Assembly (NCBI GenBank): GCA_949298805.1
Contig: CASFXY010000017.1
Span: forward strand, 1-64,000
Reading direction: 5' to 3'
Source of the DNA: an uncultured bacterium
Lineage (GTDB): Bacteria > Cyanobacteriota > Vampirovibrionia > Gastranaerophilales > Gastranaerophilaceae
DNA length: 64,000 nucleotides
Shown here: in pieces, positions 55,038-64,000 of the stretch
Layout of the letters: the number at the start of each line of letters is the position of its first letter
How positions within the stretch are numbered: the first letter of the stretch is position 1
Program-made: the position numbers and the translations under genes
The notes under the pieces: generated by a model
Seen by the model: the letters and a program-made list of their open reading frames with translations, nothing else
What the model was told of the DNA's origin: nothing
Databases searched by the model: none

Positions 55038-56411
55038 ATGTATAATGTTGCTATAATAGGCGGCGGTCCCGCAGGAATTTTTACGGCGCTTGAAATTACC
55101 AAATTAAAACCAGATTGGAAAGTTCTTTTAATTGAAAAAGGTCCAAGGATTGAAAACCGCAAGTGCCCAATGCGCGAAGGTTTAAAACAATGTGTAAGCT
55201 GTAAAAATTGCGGTTTGCTTTGCGGGTGGGGTGGCGCAGGTGCATTTTCTGACGGTAAACTTACCTTAACACCCGATGTCGGCGGTCATCTTGTTGATTA
55301 TATGTCTTATAGTGACGTTGAAGATTTGATTGAATATTGTGATAAATTATATTTAGAGCATGGTGCAACTGAAGTTGTGTATGGTACAAATAGGGAAGAA
55401 TTTGCTGATATCGAGCGTGCCGCAACTCTTGCCGAGTTAAAACTTGTCCATTCTCCGGTAAGACACCTTGGTACAGAGCGTTCCTTACATGTTTTAAAGC
55501 ACATGCAGGATTATTTGAATGAAAAGATTACCATTATTAATAATCAAAAGGCGGAAAGTCTTATTGTAGAAAATAATCTTGTAAAAGGTTTTGTAACAAA
55601 TTCAGGTGATAAAATTCTTGCGGATTATATCGTAATTGCGCCTGGTAGAGAAGGTGCAGATTGGCTTACTCATGAATTTGCAAAAAATAAAATAGGTATG
55701 GTGAATAACGCTGTCGATGTTGGTGTTAGGGTTGAGCTTCCTGCAGCAGTTATGGAACCTATTACATCGAGGTTATATGAATCAAAATTAATATATCATT
55801 CTCCTACTTTTGGAGATGAAGTAAGAACTTTTTGTATGAATCCGAACGGTGAAGTTGTAAATGAAAACTATAACGGCATTTCAACGGTTAATGGTCACTC
55901 TTATGCAAATAAGAAAACAGATAATACAAATTTTGCACTTTTGGTGTCAAAGAAATTTACCGAGCCCTTTAAAGAACCAATCAAGTACGGACAACATATT
56001 GCCAGTCTTGCAAATATGTTGGGAGGAGGCATTTTAGTTCAAAGATTTGGAGATTTGCTTGACGGCAGGCGCTCTACAGCTCAAAGAATTAAAGAAAGTA
56101 TTATCACTCCGACACTTACTTGTGCAACACCTGGGGATTTGAGTCTTGTGCTTCCCTACAGGCAATTGTTAAGTATTATTGAAATGCTCTATGCACTCGA
56201 TAAAATTGCACCGGGTGTAGCTTCAAGATATACTCTTTTATATGGTGTGGAAGTTAAATTTTACTCTGCAAGAGTGCTTTTAACAAATGAATTGGAAACA
56301 CAAGGCGTTAAAAATCTTTTCACAATAGGGGACGGCGCAGGTGTTACAAGAGGACTTATGCAAGCAAGTGCATCCGGAGTACATGTTGCAAGGGTAATAG
56401 CATCAAGGTAA
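55038..56411 (+). CDS. FAD-dependent oxidoreductase, COG2509-like dehydrogenase
   Basis: A 457-residue flavoprotein. VAIIGGGPAGIFTALE is the dinucleotide fold, followed by LIEKGPRIENRKCPM, a Cys-rich CVSCKNCGLLCGWGGAGAFSDGKL and ADYIVIAPGREG; FTIGDGAGVTRGLMQASASG closes the FAD site. The family is widespread and its substrate is undefined. ATG 55038 is ten bases from AAGGA; TTG 55032 is also possible. Confidence 0.8.
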   Translation: MYNVAIIGGGPAGIFTALEITKLKPDWKVLLIEKGPRIENRKCPMREGLKQCVSCKNCGLLCGWGGAGAFSDGKLTLTPDVGGHLVDYMSYSDVEDLIEYCDKLYLEHGATEVVYGTNREEFADIERAATLAELKLVHSPVRHLGTERSLHVLKHMQDYLNEKITIINNQKAESLIVENNLVKGFVTNSGDKILADYIVIAPGREGADWLTHEFAKNKIGMVNNAVDVGVRVELPAAVMEPITSRLYESKLIYHSPTFGDEVRTFCMNPNGEVVNENYNGISTVNGHSYANKKTDNTNFALLVSKKFTEPFKEPIKYGQHIASLANMLGGGILVQRFGDLLDGRRSTAQRIKESIITPTLTCATPGDLSLVLPYRQLLSIIEMLYALDKIAPGVASRYTLLYGVEVKFYSARVLLTNELETQGVKNLFTIGDGAGVTRGLMQASASGVHVARVIASR

Positions 56412-56475
56412 CTTATTAAGCAATTGACAAGTAAATATAAAAACTCTAAACTTATAAAAATGCAAGGGGAATATC

Positions 56476-56919
56476 ATGGAAATATTTAAAATATGGGCAA
56501 TTTTGGGTTTTGTATTTTTGTTCGTAGAAATTATGGCTCCGTCCATGTTTTTTCTGCCCCTTGGTGGTGCGGCTTTTTTCGCTGCGATTGCAGCTTTTAA
56601 ATATCCCGATAATTACTGGATTCAGGGTGCAATGTTTGCATTGTTTGCAATAATCTTCTTTCTTGTTACACGTCCTTTTATGCAAAAAAAACCTCAAAAA
56701 TTTGAGCAAACGGGAGTTGAGGCAAAATATATAGGGCAGCAGGCACAGGTTATAAAGGATATTGCTGTACCTAATACTGACGGTATTGGTGTTATAAAAA
56801 TTTACGGAGAAACATGGCAAGCAAAATCTGTTGACGGCTGTGAAATTAAAACGGGTGATATGGTTAAAATTATAAGAAACGAAAGCCTGATTATGTTTGT
56901 TGAGAAATGTAAGGAGTAA
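56476..56919 (+). CDS. NfeD family membrane protein
   Basis: A 147-residue short NfeD: three or four transmembrane helices in residues 5-70 (ILGFVFLFVEIMAPSMFFLPLGGAAFFAAI) and a C-terminal OB-fold (GQQAQVIKDI, GVIKIYGETWQAKS, GDMVKIIR). Short NfeD proteins normally partner a stomatin/SPFH protein, and that gene follows after two bases. Confidence 0.88.
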   Translation: MEIFKIWAILGFVFLFVEIMAPSMFFLPLGGAAFFAAIAAFKYPDNYWIQGAMFALFAIIFFLVTRPFMQKKPQKFEQTGVEAKYIGQQAQVIKDIAVPNTDGIGVIKIYGETWQAKSVDGCEIKTGDMVKIIRNESLIMFVEKCKE

Positions 56920-56921
56920 AA

Positions 56922-57890
56922 ATGATTTTATTTTTAATTTTTGTTGTTCTTGTTGTAGTATTCTTTCTTAGCGGTTTTAAAATCGTTAATCAGGCGCAAG
57001 TAATGATAATAGAGCGTTTGGGGCGTTTTAATCGTATATTACACCCGGGGTTGCAGTTTATAATTCCTTTTGTCGACACTGTACGCGGTGTTCATTGGAA
57101 GGATACGGTCAGGCTTGCAACCGGTGAAACATACAGTGTATATAGGACTGTAGATAAAATAGATTTAAGAGAAAGCGTGTTTGACTTTCCCCGACAAAAC
57201 GTGATTACAAAAGATAACGTTACAATTTCTATTAATGCGCTTTTATATTTCCAAATAGTTGACCCTAAAAGTGCTGTTTACGAAATTGAAAATTTGCCCG
57301 AAGCTATTGAAAAGTTGACCCAAACTACCTTAAGAAACGTAATAGGTGAAATGGATTTAGACACAACTTTTACTTCTCGCGATATTATTAATGAAAAATT
57401 AAGAGCTATTCTTGATGATGCAACAAATAAATGGGGTGTTAAAATTAACAGGGTTGAACTTCAAGATATTATCCCTCCCAGAGAAATTCAAAATGCCATG
57501 GAAAAGCAGATGAAAGCAGAGCGCGACAGACGTGCAGCCATTCTTGAAGCAGAAGGTCTTAAAAAAGCTGCAATACTTGAAGCAGAAGGTATTAAAGAGA
57601 GTCAGATAAATAAAGCGGAAGGTGAAAAGCAGGCAGAAATTCTTGTTGCAGAGGGTAAGGCTCAAGCTCGAATAAGAGAGGCTGAAGGTGAAGCGCAAGC
57701 AATAAGAAATATAATTGAAGCACTGAGCGGCAACGGACAGCCCGATAAATATCTTATTGCAATGAAATATATTGAAACCTTACAGGATATGACAAGCGGT
57801 AAGGACAATAAAGTTGTTTATATGCCTTATGAAGCAACAGGAATTTTAAGTTCGGTTGATGGCATTAAGCAAATGTTTGATAAAAAATAA
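56922..57890 (+). CDS. SPFH/stomatin family protein (QmcA-like)
   Basis: A 322-residue membrane-anchored band-7 protein. Residues 1-20 are the anchor, then VNQAQVMIIERLGRFNRILHPGLQFIIPFVD begins the SPFH domain. Residues 200-260 are the Ala/Glu-rich coiled coil (AERDRRAAILEAEGLKKAA and similar repeats) that oligomerises. With NfeD it forms a membrane microdomain complex. Confidence 0.92.
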   Translation: MILFLIFVVLVVVFFLSGFKIVNQAQVMIIERLGRFNRILHPGLQFIIPFVDTVRGVHWKDTVRLATGETYSVYRTVDKIDLRESVFDFPRQNVITKDNVTISINALLYFQIVDPKSAVYEIENLPEAIEKLTQTTLRNVIGEMDLDTTFTSRDIINEKLRAILDDATNKWGVKINRVELQDIIPPREIQNAMEKQMKAERDRRAAILEAEGLKKAAILEAEGIKESQINKAEGEKQAEILVAEGKAQARIREAEGEAQAIRNIIEALSGNGQPDKYLIAMKYIETLQDMTSGKDNKVVYMPYEATGILSSVDGIKQMFDKK

Positions 57891-57906
57891 CAGAAGTTGA
57901 AGAAGT

Positions 57907-58629
57907 ATGACAAAGACAAATAAAAGACTTCTCGTCGTTGATGATGACGAGCAAATAAGAGAACTTTTAACATTCGACATTGCGCAAAGCGGCTATGTTG
58001 TTGATAGCGCTAAAGATGGCGAAGAAGGCTTAAAGAAAGCACTTGAGAATAACTATGACCTTATCTTGCTTGATGTCATGATGCCAAAAATGAACGGTTA
58101 TGATGTGTGCAAAAACATAAGGCTTGTTAAACCAAATGTTCCAATTCTTATGTTGACCGCAAAAGGTACAATTAGTGACAAAACAGAAGGTTTTGATTGT
58201 GGCGCGGATGATTATTTGGTTAAACCATTTGATGTTCAAGAAGTATTGTTGCACATAAGGGCATTGTTACGTCGCTTGGAGCCTTCATGTGAACAAACAA
58301 ATTCAAAAGAAGTATTAAGGGCAGGTGATATTGAAATTTTACCCGATTCGTTAGAGACGGTAATTTTAGATAAAAAGATTAAACTTACACCTACCGAATT
58401 TGAAATCTTATATTGTTTAATGCAGCACTTGAATAATCCTGTCACTCTTGCAACCCTTCTGGACGAAGTTTGGGGCTACGGTTCGGACGAGGATGTCAGA
58501 ATGGTGCGAGTTCATGTTGGTTCTTTGAGGCAAAAAATAGAAACCGATACAAGGAACCCGAAATATCTTCATACGGTTACCAATGTTGGTTATAAACTTA
58601 CACCCTTTGGTATTCTGGAGGATATTTAA
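57907..58629 (+). CDS. OmpR-family response regulator
   Basis: A 240-residue regulator. The receiver has the acidic pocket VVDDDEQ, phospho-acceptor D56 in LILLDVMMP, T/K in MLTAKG, and GADDYLVKPF. The winged-helix DNA-binding domain (about 130-235) has LTPTEFEILYCLMQH and VRVHVGSLRQKIE. Its stop overlaps the kinase ATG by one base. Confidence 0.94.
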   Translation: MTKTNKRLLVVDDDEQIRELLTFDIAQSGYVVDSAKDGEEGLKKALENNYDLILLDVMMPKMNGYDVCKNIRLVKPNVPILMLTAKGTISDKTEGFDCGADDYLVKPFDVQEVLLHIRALLRRLEPSCEQTNSKEVLRAGDIEILPDSLETVILDKKIKLTPTEFEILYCLMQHLNNPVTLATLLDEVWGYGSDEDVRMVRVHVGSLRQKIETDTRNPKYLHTVTNVGYKLTPFGILEDI

Positions 58630-60281
58630 TGCAAAGATTAAAGATTGCGCAACAAATTATTATTGTACTTTTGTTTGCGGTTTTAATTCCTTTTGTGACA
58701 ATCGGATTAATAATATCCAATATTCAACAGCAAACATTAAGGCGCGAGTTAAACTACAGTGCGTTGGAAATGTCCCGTACAATAGGCGAAAATATTCAAA
58801 GTTATCTGTTAACTGCTCAAAAAAAACTTAATGAGGCTGCATGCGCTTTGACTTATATGCCTTATGCAACTGATAGAGCGGATTTTTTGAGTGAAATTGA
58901 GCGCAATGATAAAACTTTCAAAGGTTTAGAAATAGTTTTAAATTCAGATATTCCAAAAGAATCTTACGCTTTTGATAAAACGGAAGCAGTTGTTAAGCTA
59001 TGCAGCAATGTTAATGATGAGTATTCTCTTTGCACAAAATTAGACACTGCATATATGCAAAATGCTGTGTCAGAGCGTTATAAAGATGAAAAAAGAGAAA
59101 TTTATATTCTTGCAAAGGACAACTCTTTAGTTGCAACCAATACGGCAAATATTTCAGAGCTTAATAATTTAATTCAAAACCTTCCTATCAAGAAGAATCT
59201 TGAAACAGCAGATTTATTTAATAAATATAAAAACCAGCCAAGTGCATATTATGCGCTTGAAAATCCGGACTGGACCGTAATTGTCAATACGACAGAAAAC
59301 ATAACAAATGCAACTATAGATAAGGCCCGCTTTAGGATTATATTGGCATTGTCCCTTGCTGCATTTTTCATAATTGCAATTGTCGGCATCTATACTTTTT
59401 ATTTGTATATCAATATTAGGCAGTTGTTCAAGGGCATTATAGCTATTTCAAAGGGGAGTTATGAGCGTAAAATCCACCTGTTAAAAAGTGCCTTTACTCC
59501 GCATGAAATTGTTTTTCTTGCCAAGGAATTCAATTACATGGCAAGAAAAATTCATCAATCTTATCAGGATTTATCGGAAAAAAATGTTGAACTGGAACGT
59601 CTTAACGAGTTTAGAACCAATCTTGTTAATGCTATAAGTCATGAGTTTAGAACTCCTTTAACAAGTATTGTCGGTTATTCAAGCAGATTGTTAAGGCATG
59701 ATATAAAAATTGATGATGAAACCAGAATAAAATCATTAAAAATAATTAAGCAGCAAGCTCAAAGGCTTTCGAGAATGGTGGAGGATTTACTTGTTGTTCC
59801 TGAAATAGAAAGTTTTAGCATTCAACTTAATAAGGTTGAGATTAATCTTGGTGAAGCATTAGAAAATTCTATTTTGTATGCTAATTCAAATAATTCAAAT
59901 TTTGAACTTAATATAGCTGACGATTTAAGGCTTGTTTATGCTGATTCCGACAGGTTAGAGCAAATACTCATAAATCTCTGTGATAATGCAGTTAAATATA
60001 ACCAAAATAATGAAACAATAAAAATCGTTGCAAAAAATGTAGCAGGACGTCCTTGTATTTCTATAAAAAATAAGTCCTTGCCTATACCTGAAGACATGAA
60101 AGAAAAGCTTTTTGATAAATTCATTCGTATGGATTCTCAATTAACAAGAACAACTCGCGGCACCGGACTTGGCTTGTATATTGTAAAAGGGCTTTGCGCT
60201 GCTATGAATATTGATATTGTTCTTGAATGCGAAGATGATTACTTTAATATAATGCTGATTTTTAATGATTATGTCGAATAG
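58629..60281 (+). CDS. Sensor histidine kinase
   Basis: A 550-residue membrane kinase paired with the regulator before it. TM1 is about 10-32, an extracytoplasmic sensor of about 205 residues follows, TM2 is about 238-262, then a HAMP-like linker. The H-box is NAISHEFRTPL with His338. QILINLCDNAVKYNQNN is the N-box and TRGTGLGLYIVKGLC the G-box. The stimulus is unknown. Confidence 0.93.
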   Translation: MQRLKIAQQIIIVLLFAVLIPFVTIGLIISNIQQQTLRRELNYSALEMSRTIGENIQSYLLTAQKKLNEAACALTYMPYATDRADFLSEIERNDKTFKGLEIVLNSDIPKESYAFDKTEAVVKLCSNVNDEYSLCTKLDTAYMQNAVSERYKDEKREIYILAKDNSLVATNTANISELNNLIQNLPIKKNLETADLFNKYKNQPSAYYALENPDWTVIVNTTENITNATIDKARFRIILALSLAAFFIIAIVGIYTFYLYINIRQLFKGIIAISKGSYERKIHLLKSAFTPHEIVFLAKEFNYMARKIHQSYQDLSEKNVELERLNEFRTNLVNAISHEFRTPLTSIVGYSSRLLRHDIKIDDETRIKSLKIIKQQAQRLSRMVEDLLVVPEIESFSIQLNKVEINLGEALENSILYANSNNSNFELNIADDLRLVYADSDRLEQILINLCDNAVKYNQNNETIKIVAKNVAGRPCISIKNKSLPIPEDMKEKLFDKFIRMDSQLTRTTRGTGLGLYIVKGLCAAMNIDIVLECEDDYFNIMLIFNDYVE

Positions 60282-60705
60282 TTTTATGAAAGCTGCAATA
60301 AATCAAGCAATATTGTCCGAGCAGGATATTCCGGTAGGATGTGTTATTGTGTATAAAAATCAAATAATTGCCGCTGCTTGCAATGAACGTGAAAAGAATA
60401 ATGATATAAGTGCCCATGCTGAAATAATCGCACTTAAAAAAGCATCAAAAAAACTTAATAATTGGCGCCTTAGTGAATGTAGTTTATATGTTACTCTTGA
60501 GCCTTGCCCAATGTGTGCTTGGGCAATTTTAAATTCAAGAGTCAGAGAGGTTTATTTTGGTTCTTATGATTTAAAATATGGTGCTTTTGGCTCTAAGATA
60601 AATCTTTGTGAAATTTCCGAAAATAAAGTTAAAATTTTTGGTGGAATAATGGAAGACCAATGCAATAATGTATTAAAAAAATTTTTTGCGAGACTCAGAA
60701 AATGA
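60271..60705 (+). CDS. tadA: tRNA-specific adenosine deaminase TadA
   Basis: A deaminase of about 144 residues making inosine 34 in tRNA-Arg(ACG). The zinc/catalytic motif is SAHAEIIAL and EPCPMCAWAILNSRV, with DIPVGCVIV at the front. Several ATGs (60265, 60271, 60286) are possible; 60271 is taken. The 5' end overlaps the kinase gene in another frame. Confidence 0.9.
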   Translation: MSNSFMKAAINQAILSEQDIPVGCVIVYKNQIIAAACNEREKNNDISAHAEIIALKKASKKLNNWRLSECSLYVTLEPCPMCAWAILNSRVREVYFGSYDLKYGAFGSKINLCEISENKVKIFGGIMEDQCNNVLKKFFARLRK

Positions 60706-61454
60706 AGGAATATCTTGATAAACTTGTAGAAAAATATGAAACAAAAGAATTTATAAAAAGCGATCCTGTGCAGTTTCCTCATAAATTTAACAATAAAAAC
60801 GATGTTGAAATCGTCGCTTTTATTTCGGCGTTGTTTTCTTTCGGTAAGCGTGAAGCGTTTATTCAAAAACTAAAATTACTTTTAAAAATTATGGAAAATG
60901 AGCCATACAACTTTGTCTGTAATTTTAATTCTTCAAATGCGGATAACTTAAATGCTTTTGTATATAGATTTGTAAAAGGTGTGGATGTTATTTGTCTTTT
61001 GGAGGCATTAAATAAGCTTTATAATATTGATAATTCATCACTCGGTGAATTATTTTTTGAAGGAAAACAAAAAAATGATATTTTTGCTCATGTAAGCGAT
61101 TATTTTTATTCTTGCTTAAATTGTAATCCGGAACTTGGTTTTTGCCATTTATTTGCACGACCGCAAAATGGTGGTGCTATGAAAAGAATGAACATGTTTT
61201 TGCGCTGGATGGTGCGCGGCGGTCCTGTTGATTTAAATATGTGGGATTTCATCAAGCAAAGCGAGCTTTTAATTCCCCTTGATGTTCATGTGGGTAATGT
61301 TTCTCGTGCTTTAGGGTTACTGAAACGTAATTCTAATGATTATAAAGCAGTTTTGCTATTGACGGAAAAACTGCGGGAGTTTGATTCCAATGATCCTATA
61401 AAATATGATTTTGCTCTTTTTGGTGCGGGTATAAATTTCCTAAATAGTAAATAA
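60702..61454 (+). CDS. TIGR02757 (DUF2400) family protein
   Basis: A 250-residue protein of a conserved family of unknown function. FISALFSFGKREAFIQKL, FARPQNGGAMKRMNMFLRWMVRGGPVDLNMWDFI, LIPLDVHVGNVSRALGL and KYDFALFGAG are diagnostic; the HhH-like region resembles DNA glycosylases, though activity is unproven. Its ATG overlaps the tadA stop by four bases. Confidence 0.88.
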   Translation: MKEYLDKLVEKYETKEFIKSDPVQFPHKFNNKNDVEIVAFISALFSFGKREAFIQKLKLLLKIMENEPYNFVCNFNSSNADNLNAFVYRFVKGVDVICLLEALNKLYNIDNSSLGELFFEGKQKNDIFAHVSDYFYSCLNCNPELGFCHLFARPQNGGAMKRMNMFLRWMVRGGPVDLNMWDFIKQSELLIPLDVHVGNVSRALGLLKRNSNDYKAVLLLTEKLREFDSNDPIKYDFALFGAGINFLNSK

Positions 61455-61504
61455 AATATTTGTAAATATCATGGAATTGGCAAATATTTGTATTAAAATA
61501 TTAT
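61454..61504 (+). promoter_or_regulatory. nadB promoter with repeated operator-like words
   Basis: TTGGCA (61477-61482), 16 bases, TATTAT (61499-61504) form a good promoter. AAATATTTGTA occurs at 61454-61464 and again at 61482-61492, one copy upstream and one overlapping the spacer. AAATATTTG (61454-61462) and CAAATATTT (61481-61489) also form an inverted pair. This suits a repressor or activator of NAD synthesis. Confidence 0.5.
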
Positions 61505-61544
61505 CAGGGTAAAGTTAATATTATCGCTTAATCAAAGGATAAAA

Positions 61545-63191
61545 ATGAAATATTCCAAATATTCAGTAGTAATAATCGGTAGCGGCATTTCCGGTTTATA
61601 TCTTGCTCTTAAGGTTGCATCACAAAAGCATCTCAATGATGGCATACTTGTGATTACAAAATCAAGAATGCAGCAGTCATCTTCATATCTTGCCCAAGGT
61701 GGTATTGTTGCCGTATTGCCTGAGGTCAATAAGGATGATTCTATCAGTTCACATGTTAGTGACACAATTAAGGCGGGATGTGGACTTAATGATTTTAATG
61801 TTGTTAAATTTGTTTCGCAAAATTCATCTTGCGTTATTCAAGATTTGATAAATTTAGGTGTTGAATTTGATAAAACCCCTGATGGCAAGTTAAGTTTTGC
61901 GCTTGAAGCCGCACATAGTATTCCGAGGATTTTACATGTTAAGGACCAAACCGGCAAGGCAATAGAGGATGTTTTGTGTGAAAGAGTAAAAAATACCCAA
62001 GAAATAGATGTATATGAAAATACACATGCAGTCGAGTTGCTTGTAGATAGTCAAAATTGTGCAAAGGGTGTCATTGTGTACAATCGTGAAACTGACTCTT
62101 ATGAGGCCGTATATTCTAACGCGGTTGTTCTTGCAACAGGAGGAATAGGACAGCTTTTTGCGCATACGACAAATCCTGAAGTTGCAACCGGAGATGGCAT
62201 TGCACTTGCTTATCGTGCCGGCGCAAAAGTAAAAAATATGGAATTTGTACAATTTCATCCAAGCGCACTTGCTGTTACAAATAAGCTTGTTATGCCCCTT
62301 GTATCAGAAGCGGTTCGAGGCGCAGGTGCAAAATTGTGTGATTCAAAGGGTAATTATTTTGCAAAAGATTTTGATGAGCGCGGTGAGCTTGCACCAAGAG
62401 ATATCGTTGCCAGAGCAATTTATTCTACAATGCTCAAAAATGGCTACGACAGTGTCTTTTTGGATATTTCGCAAATGGGAATTGAATATTTTAGAAATCG
62501 TTTTCCAAATATTTCAAAAAGCTGCGAGGAAAACGGGGTTGATATTTCAGACGGCTTAATCCCGATAGCGCCTGCTGCACATTATTTTATGGGTGGCATT
62601 GAAACTAATGTCAGTGCAGAAACATCTGTTGCAAATCTGTATGCAATAGGTGAATGTGCTTGCAGCGGTTTTCATGGTGCAAACAGACTTGCTTCAAATT
62701 CTTTATTGGAGTGTGCTGTTAGTGCTTATGAACTTGCAGAATTGCTTTTTGATAAGAATCTTGATGCACCTAAAAACTTTGACGAAAAAATTAAAGAACG
62801 CTTAAACAGATATGAACAGGATGTCGAGACATCTTGCGATTTTGAAGAAGTTGACATTGAAGATATAAAAAATCAAGTACGTGAAATTATGTGGGAGTAC
62901 GCAGGTATTTCCAGAAGCAAGAATAAACTGGAAATCGCAGCAAATAAACTGAGGAGTTTGATGAATGCTACAAATTCTTCAAATTGTGCACATATAAGCG
63001 ATTGTTATGAGGTAAAAAACATGATACTTATTTCTTCCCTAATTGTTCAAAGTGCTCTTAAGAGAGAAAATTCAATCGGCGCACATTTTAGAGAAGATTT
63101 CCCAAATGGTGACAACAAAACGGCTGCAGAACCTGTAGCGAGCAATATTGAAGATTTTGGAGTTAAAAATGGCAAAATTTTTGTTGAATAG
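61545..63191 (+). CDS. nadB: L-aspartate oxidase
   Basis: A 548-residue flavoenzyme oxidising aspartate to iminoaspartate, the first step of de novo NAD synthesis. VVIIGSGISGLYLAL is the FAD motif. SSSYLAQGGIVA, RILHVKDQTGKAI, MEFVQFHPSAL, RGAGAKL and HYFMGGIETN follow, and GANRLASNSLLECAV is diagnostic. AAAGGA precedes the ATG. It overlaps nadC by 23 bases; nadA is not in the window. Confidence 0.93.
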   Translation: MKYSKYSVVIIGSGISGLYLALKVASQKHLNDGILVITKSRMQQSSSYLAQGGIVAVLPEVNKDDSISSHVSDTIKAGCGLNDFNVVKFVSQNSSCVIQDLINLGVEFDKTPDGKLSFALEAAHSIPRILHVKDQTGKAIEDVLCERVKNTQEIDVYENTHAVELLVDSQNCAKGVIVYNRETDSYEAVYSNAVVLATGGIGQLFAHTTNPEVATGDGIALAYRAGAKVKNMEFVQFHPSALAVTNKLVMPLVSEAVRGAGAKLCDSKGNYFAKDFDERGELAPRDIVARAIYSTMLKNGYDSVFLDISQMGIEYFRNRFPNISKSCEENGVDISDGLIPIAPAAHYFMGGIETNVSAETSVANLYAIGECACSGFHGANRLASNSLLECAVSAYELAELLFDKNLDAPKNFDEKIKERLNRYEQDVETSCDFEEVDIEDIKNQVREIMWEYAGISRSKNKLEIAANKLRSLMNATNSSNCAHISDCYEVKNMILISSLIVQSALKRENSIGAHFREDFPNGDNKTAAEPVASNIEDFGVKNGKIFVE

Positions 63192-64000
63192 TTTTTTAAT
63201 AGAAGAACATGTAAAAAATGCGCTTGCCGAAGATATTGGTTATGGCGATATCTCTACAGATTCAATTTGTTGTGCTCTAAGTGACGATGTTAATTTCGAA
63301 GTTTTTTTAACAACAAGAAATGATGGTGTTTTCTGCGGTCGTGATGTTTTTGAAGCGGTTTTTGAAGTTCTTGCAAAAGATAAGGTAAAGATTGAATTTT
63401 ATTGTAATGACGGCGATGAAATTAAAAAAGGTGACAAAATTGCAAAAATTTCGGGCAGTGCAAGATATATATTAACAGGCGAAAGACTCGCGCTAAATTA
63501 TATTCAAAGGATGAGCGGAATTGCAACTTTTACAAGAAAATTTCAAAACATTGCAGAAAAATACGGTGTCAGGGTTGTTGATACCAGAAAAAATACCCCT
63601 AATTTTAGGATTTTTGAAAAGTATGCCGTTAAGGTTGGGGGCGGCTATCTGCACAGGTTTAACCTATGCGACTGCGTGATGTTGAAAGATAACCATATCG
63701 CATTATTGGGCGGCTCTATTAAAGAGGCAGTAAAAAAAGTGCGAGAGAATATTTCTCATGCCCATAAAATTGAGGTAGAATGCGATAAAATTTCTCAGGT
63801 TAAAGAGGCGCTTGAGTGTAAAGCAGATATTATTATGCTTGATAATATGACACCCGAACAAATGAAAGAATGTGTCAATATTATTAATAAGCAGGCTATT
63901 GTTGAGGCAAGCGGCGGGGTGACAATTGAAACCGTTGAGGAAATTGCAAAAACCGGAGTTGATATAATTTCAACAAGTGCTATTGTCGCTAAAGCGCCAA
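63169..64000 (+). CDS. nadC: Nicotinate-nucleotide pyrophosphorylase (partial, cut by the window end)
   Basis: An open frame from ATG 63169 runs to the window end (277 codons, no stop). It encodes a quinolinate phosphoribosyltransferase: ALAEDIGYGDISTDS at the front, RLALNYIQRMSGIAT, the signature DTRKNTPNFRIFEKYAVKVGGG, HRFNLCDCVMLKDNHIAL, KIEVECDK and IIMLDNMTPEQ. It converts quinolinate and PRPP to nicotinate mononucleotide. The start lies within nadB, giving translational coupling. Confidence 0.93.
   Translation, partial: MAKFLLNSFLIEEHVKNALAEDIGYGDISTDSICCALSDDVNFEVFLTTRNDGVFCGRDVFEAVFEVLAKDKVKIEFYCNDGDEIKKGDKIAKISGSARYILTGERLALNYIQRMSGIATFTRKFQNIAEKYGVRVVDTRKNTPNFRIFEKYAVKVGGGYLHRFNLCDCVMLKDNHIALLGGSIKEAVKKVRENISHAHKIEVECDKISQVKEALECKADIIMLDNMTPEQMKECVNIINKQAIVEASGGVTIETVEEIAKTGVDIISTSAIVAKAP

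Noticed and set aside
1-64000. CRISPR arrays, insertion sequences, rRNA and tRNA genes
   Set aside because: No regularly spaced repeats, transposase-like frame or tRNA T-loop in an intergenic region was seen; a GGTTCGAAT word at about 23992 lies inside the ThiF/MoeB-like coding sequence.

Overview
This AT-rich window carries dense bacterial genes using the standard code, with TGA as a stop. It comes from a diderm bacterium: it encodes BamA/Omp85, the KDO enzymes KdsD and KdsC, and WecB. The order rplQ-truA-rplM-rpsI, a GyrA C-terminal box of the [10 protein letters not shown] kind, an [FeFe]-hydrogenase maturase (HydE), and many small unexplained proteins with a short N-terminal hydrophobic-x-F-x-G motif fit a fermentative, non-photosynthetic relative of Cyanobacteria (Gastranaerophilales/Melainabacteria-like). 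That placement is inference; no rRNA or tRNA gene is visible to confirm it.

Layout. 0-13 kb is an accessory region: a 1394-residue repeat protein, an orphan with a phosphoribosyltransferase-like motif, a coiled-coil protein with DxDxDG calcium loops, a glycine-rich protein with a RelA/SpoT-like synthetase domain followed by a small orphan, a sugar O-acetyltransferase, a CDF transporter lacking its C-terminal domain, and a glucosaminidase-like protein with no signal peptide. 13.1-21.2 kb is a complete arginine operon, argC-J-B-D-G-H-F. It is preceded by a strong promoter, a 20-codon arginine-rich leader ORF, a perfect hairpin and a terminator just before argC, which together look like a leader-peptide attenuator. 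21.2-33.1 kb holds ilvA-ridA, hydE, a ThiF/MoeB-type enzyme, pgeF, UDP-glucuronate decarboxylase, rubrerythrin, a four-fold GntR-type regulator, lepA, a PEBP protein and a UbiA-type prenyltransferase. 33.4-38.2 kb is the infA-rpmJ-rpsM-rpsK-rpsD-rpoA-rplQ-truA-rplM-rpsI operon; its S13 lacks about 28 internal residues, and the rpoA start lies in a 16-bp tandem duplication. 38.3-64 kb holds wecB, gyrA, bamA, a sigma-like protein, two related membrane proteins, leuA, kdsDC, a pseudo-receiver/degenerate GGDEF protein, a GT39-type glycosyltransferase, clpP, nfeD-SPFH, a two-component system, tadA, and nadB-nadC, with nadC cut by the window end.

Two kinds of gene start coexist. Most genes have AGGAG-type ribosome binding sites. 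Several (lepA, hydE, ybhB, wecB, moeB-like, lacA-like and others) instead have a TATAAT-like box ending 6-7 bases before the start codon and no ribosome binding site, as expected for leaderless mRNAs. No CRISPR array, insertion sequence, rRNA or tRNA gene was found, and no gene-free stretch exceeds 300 bases.
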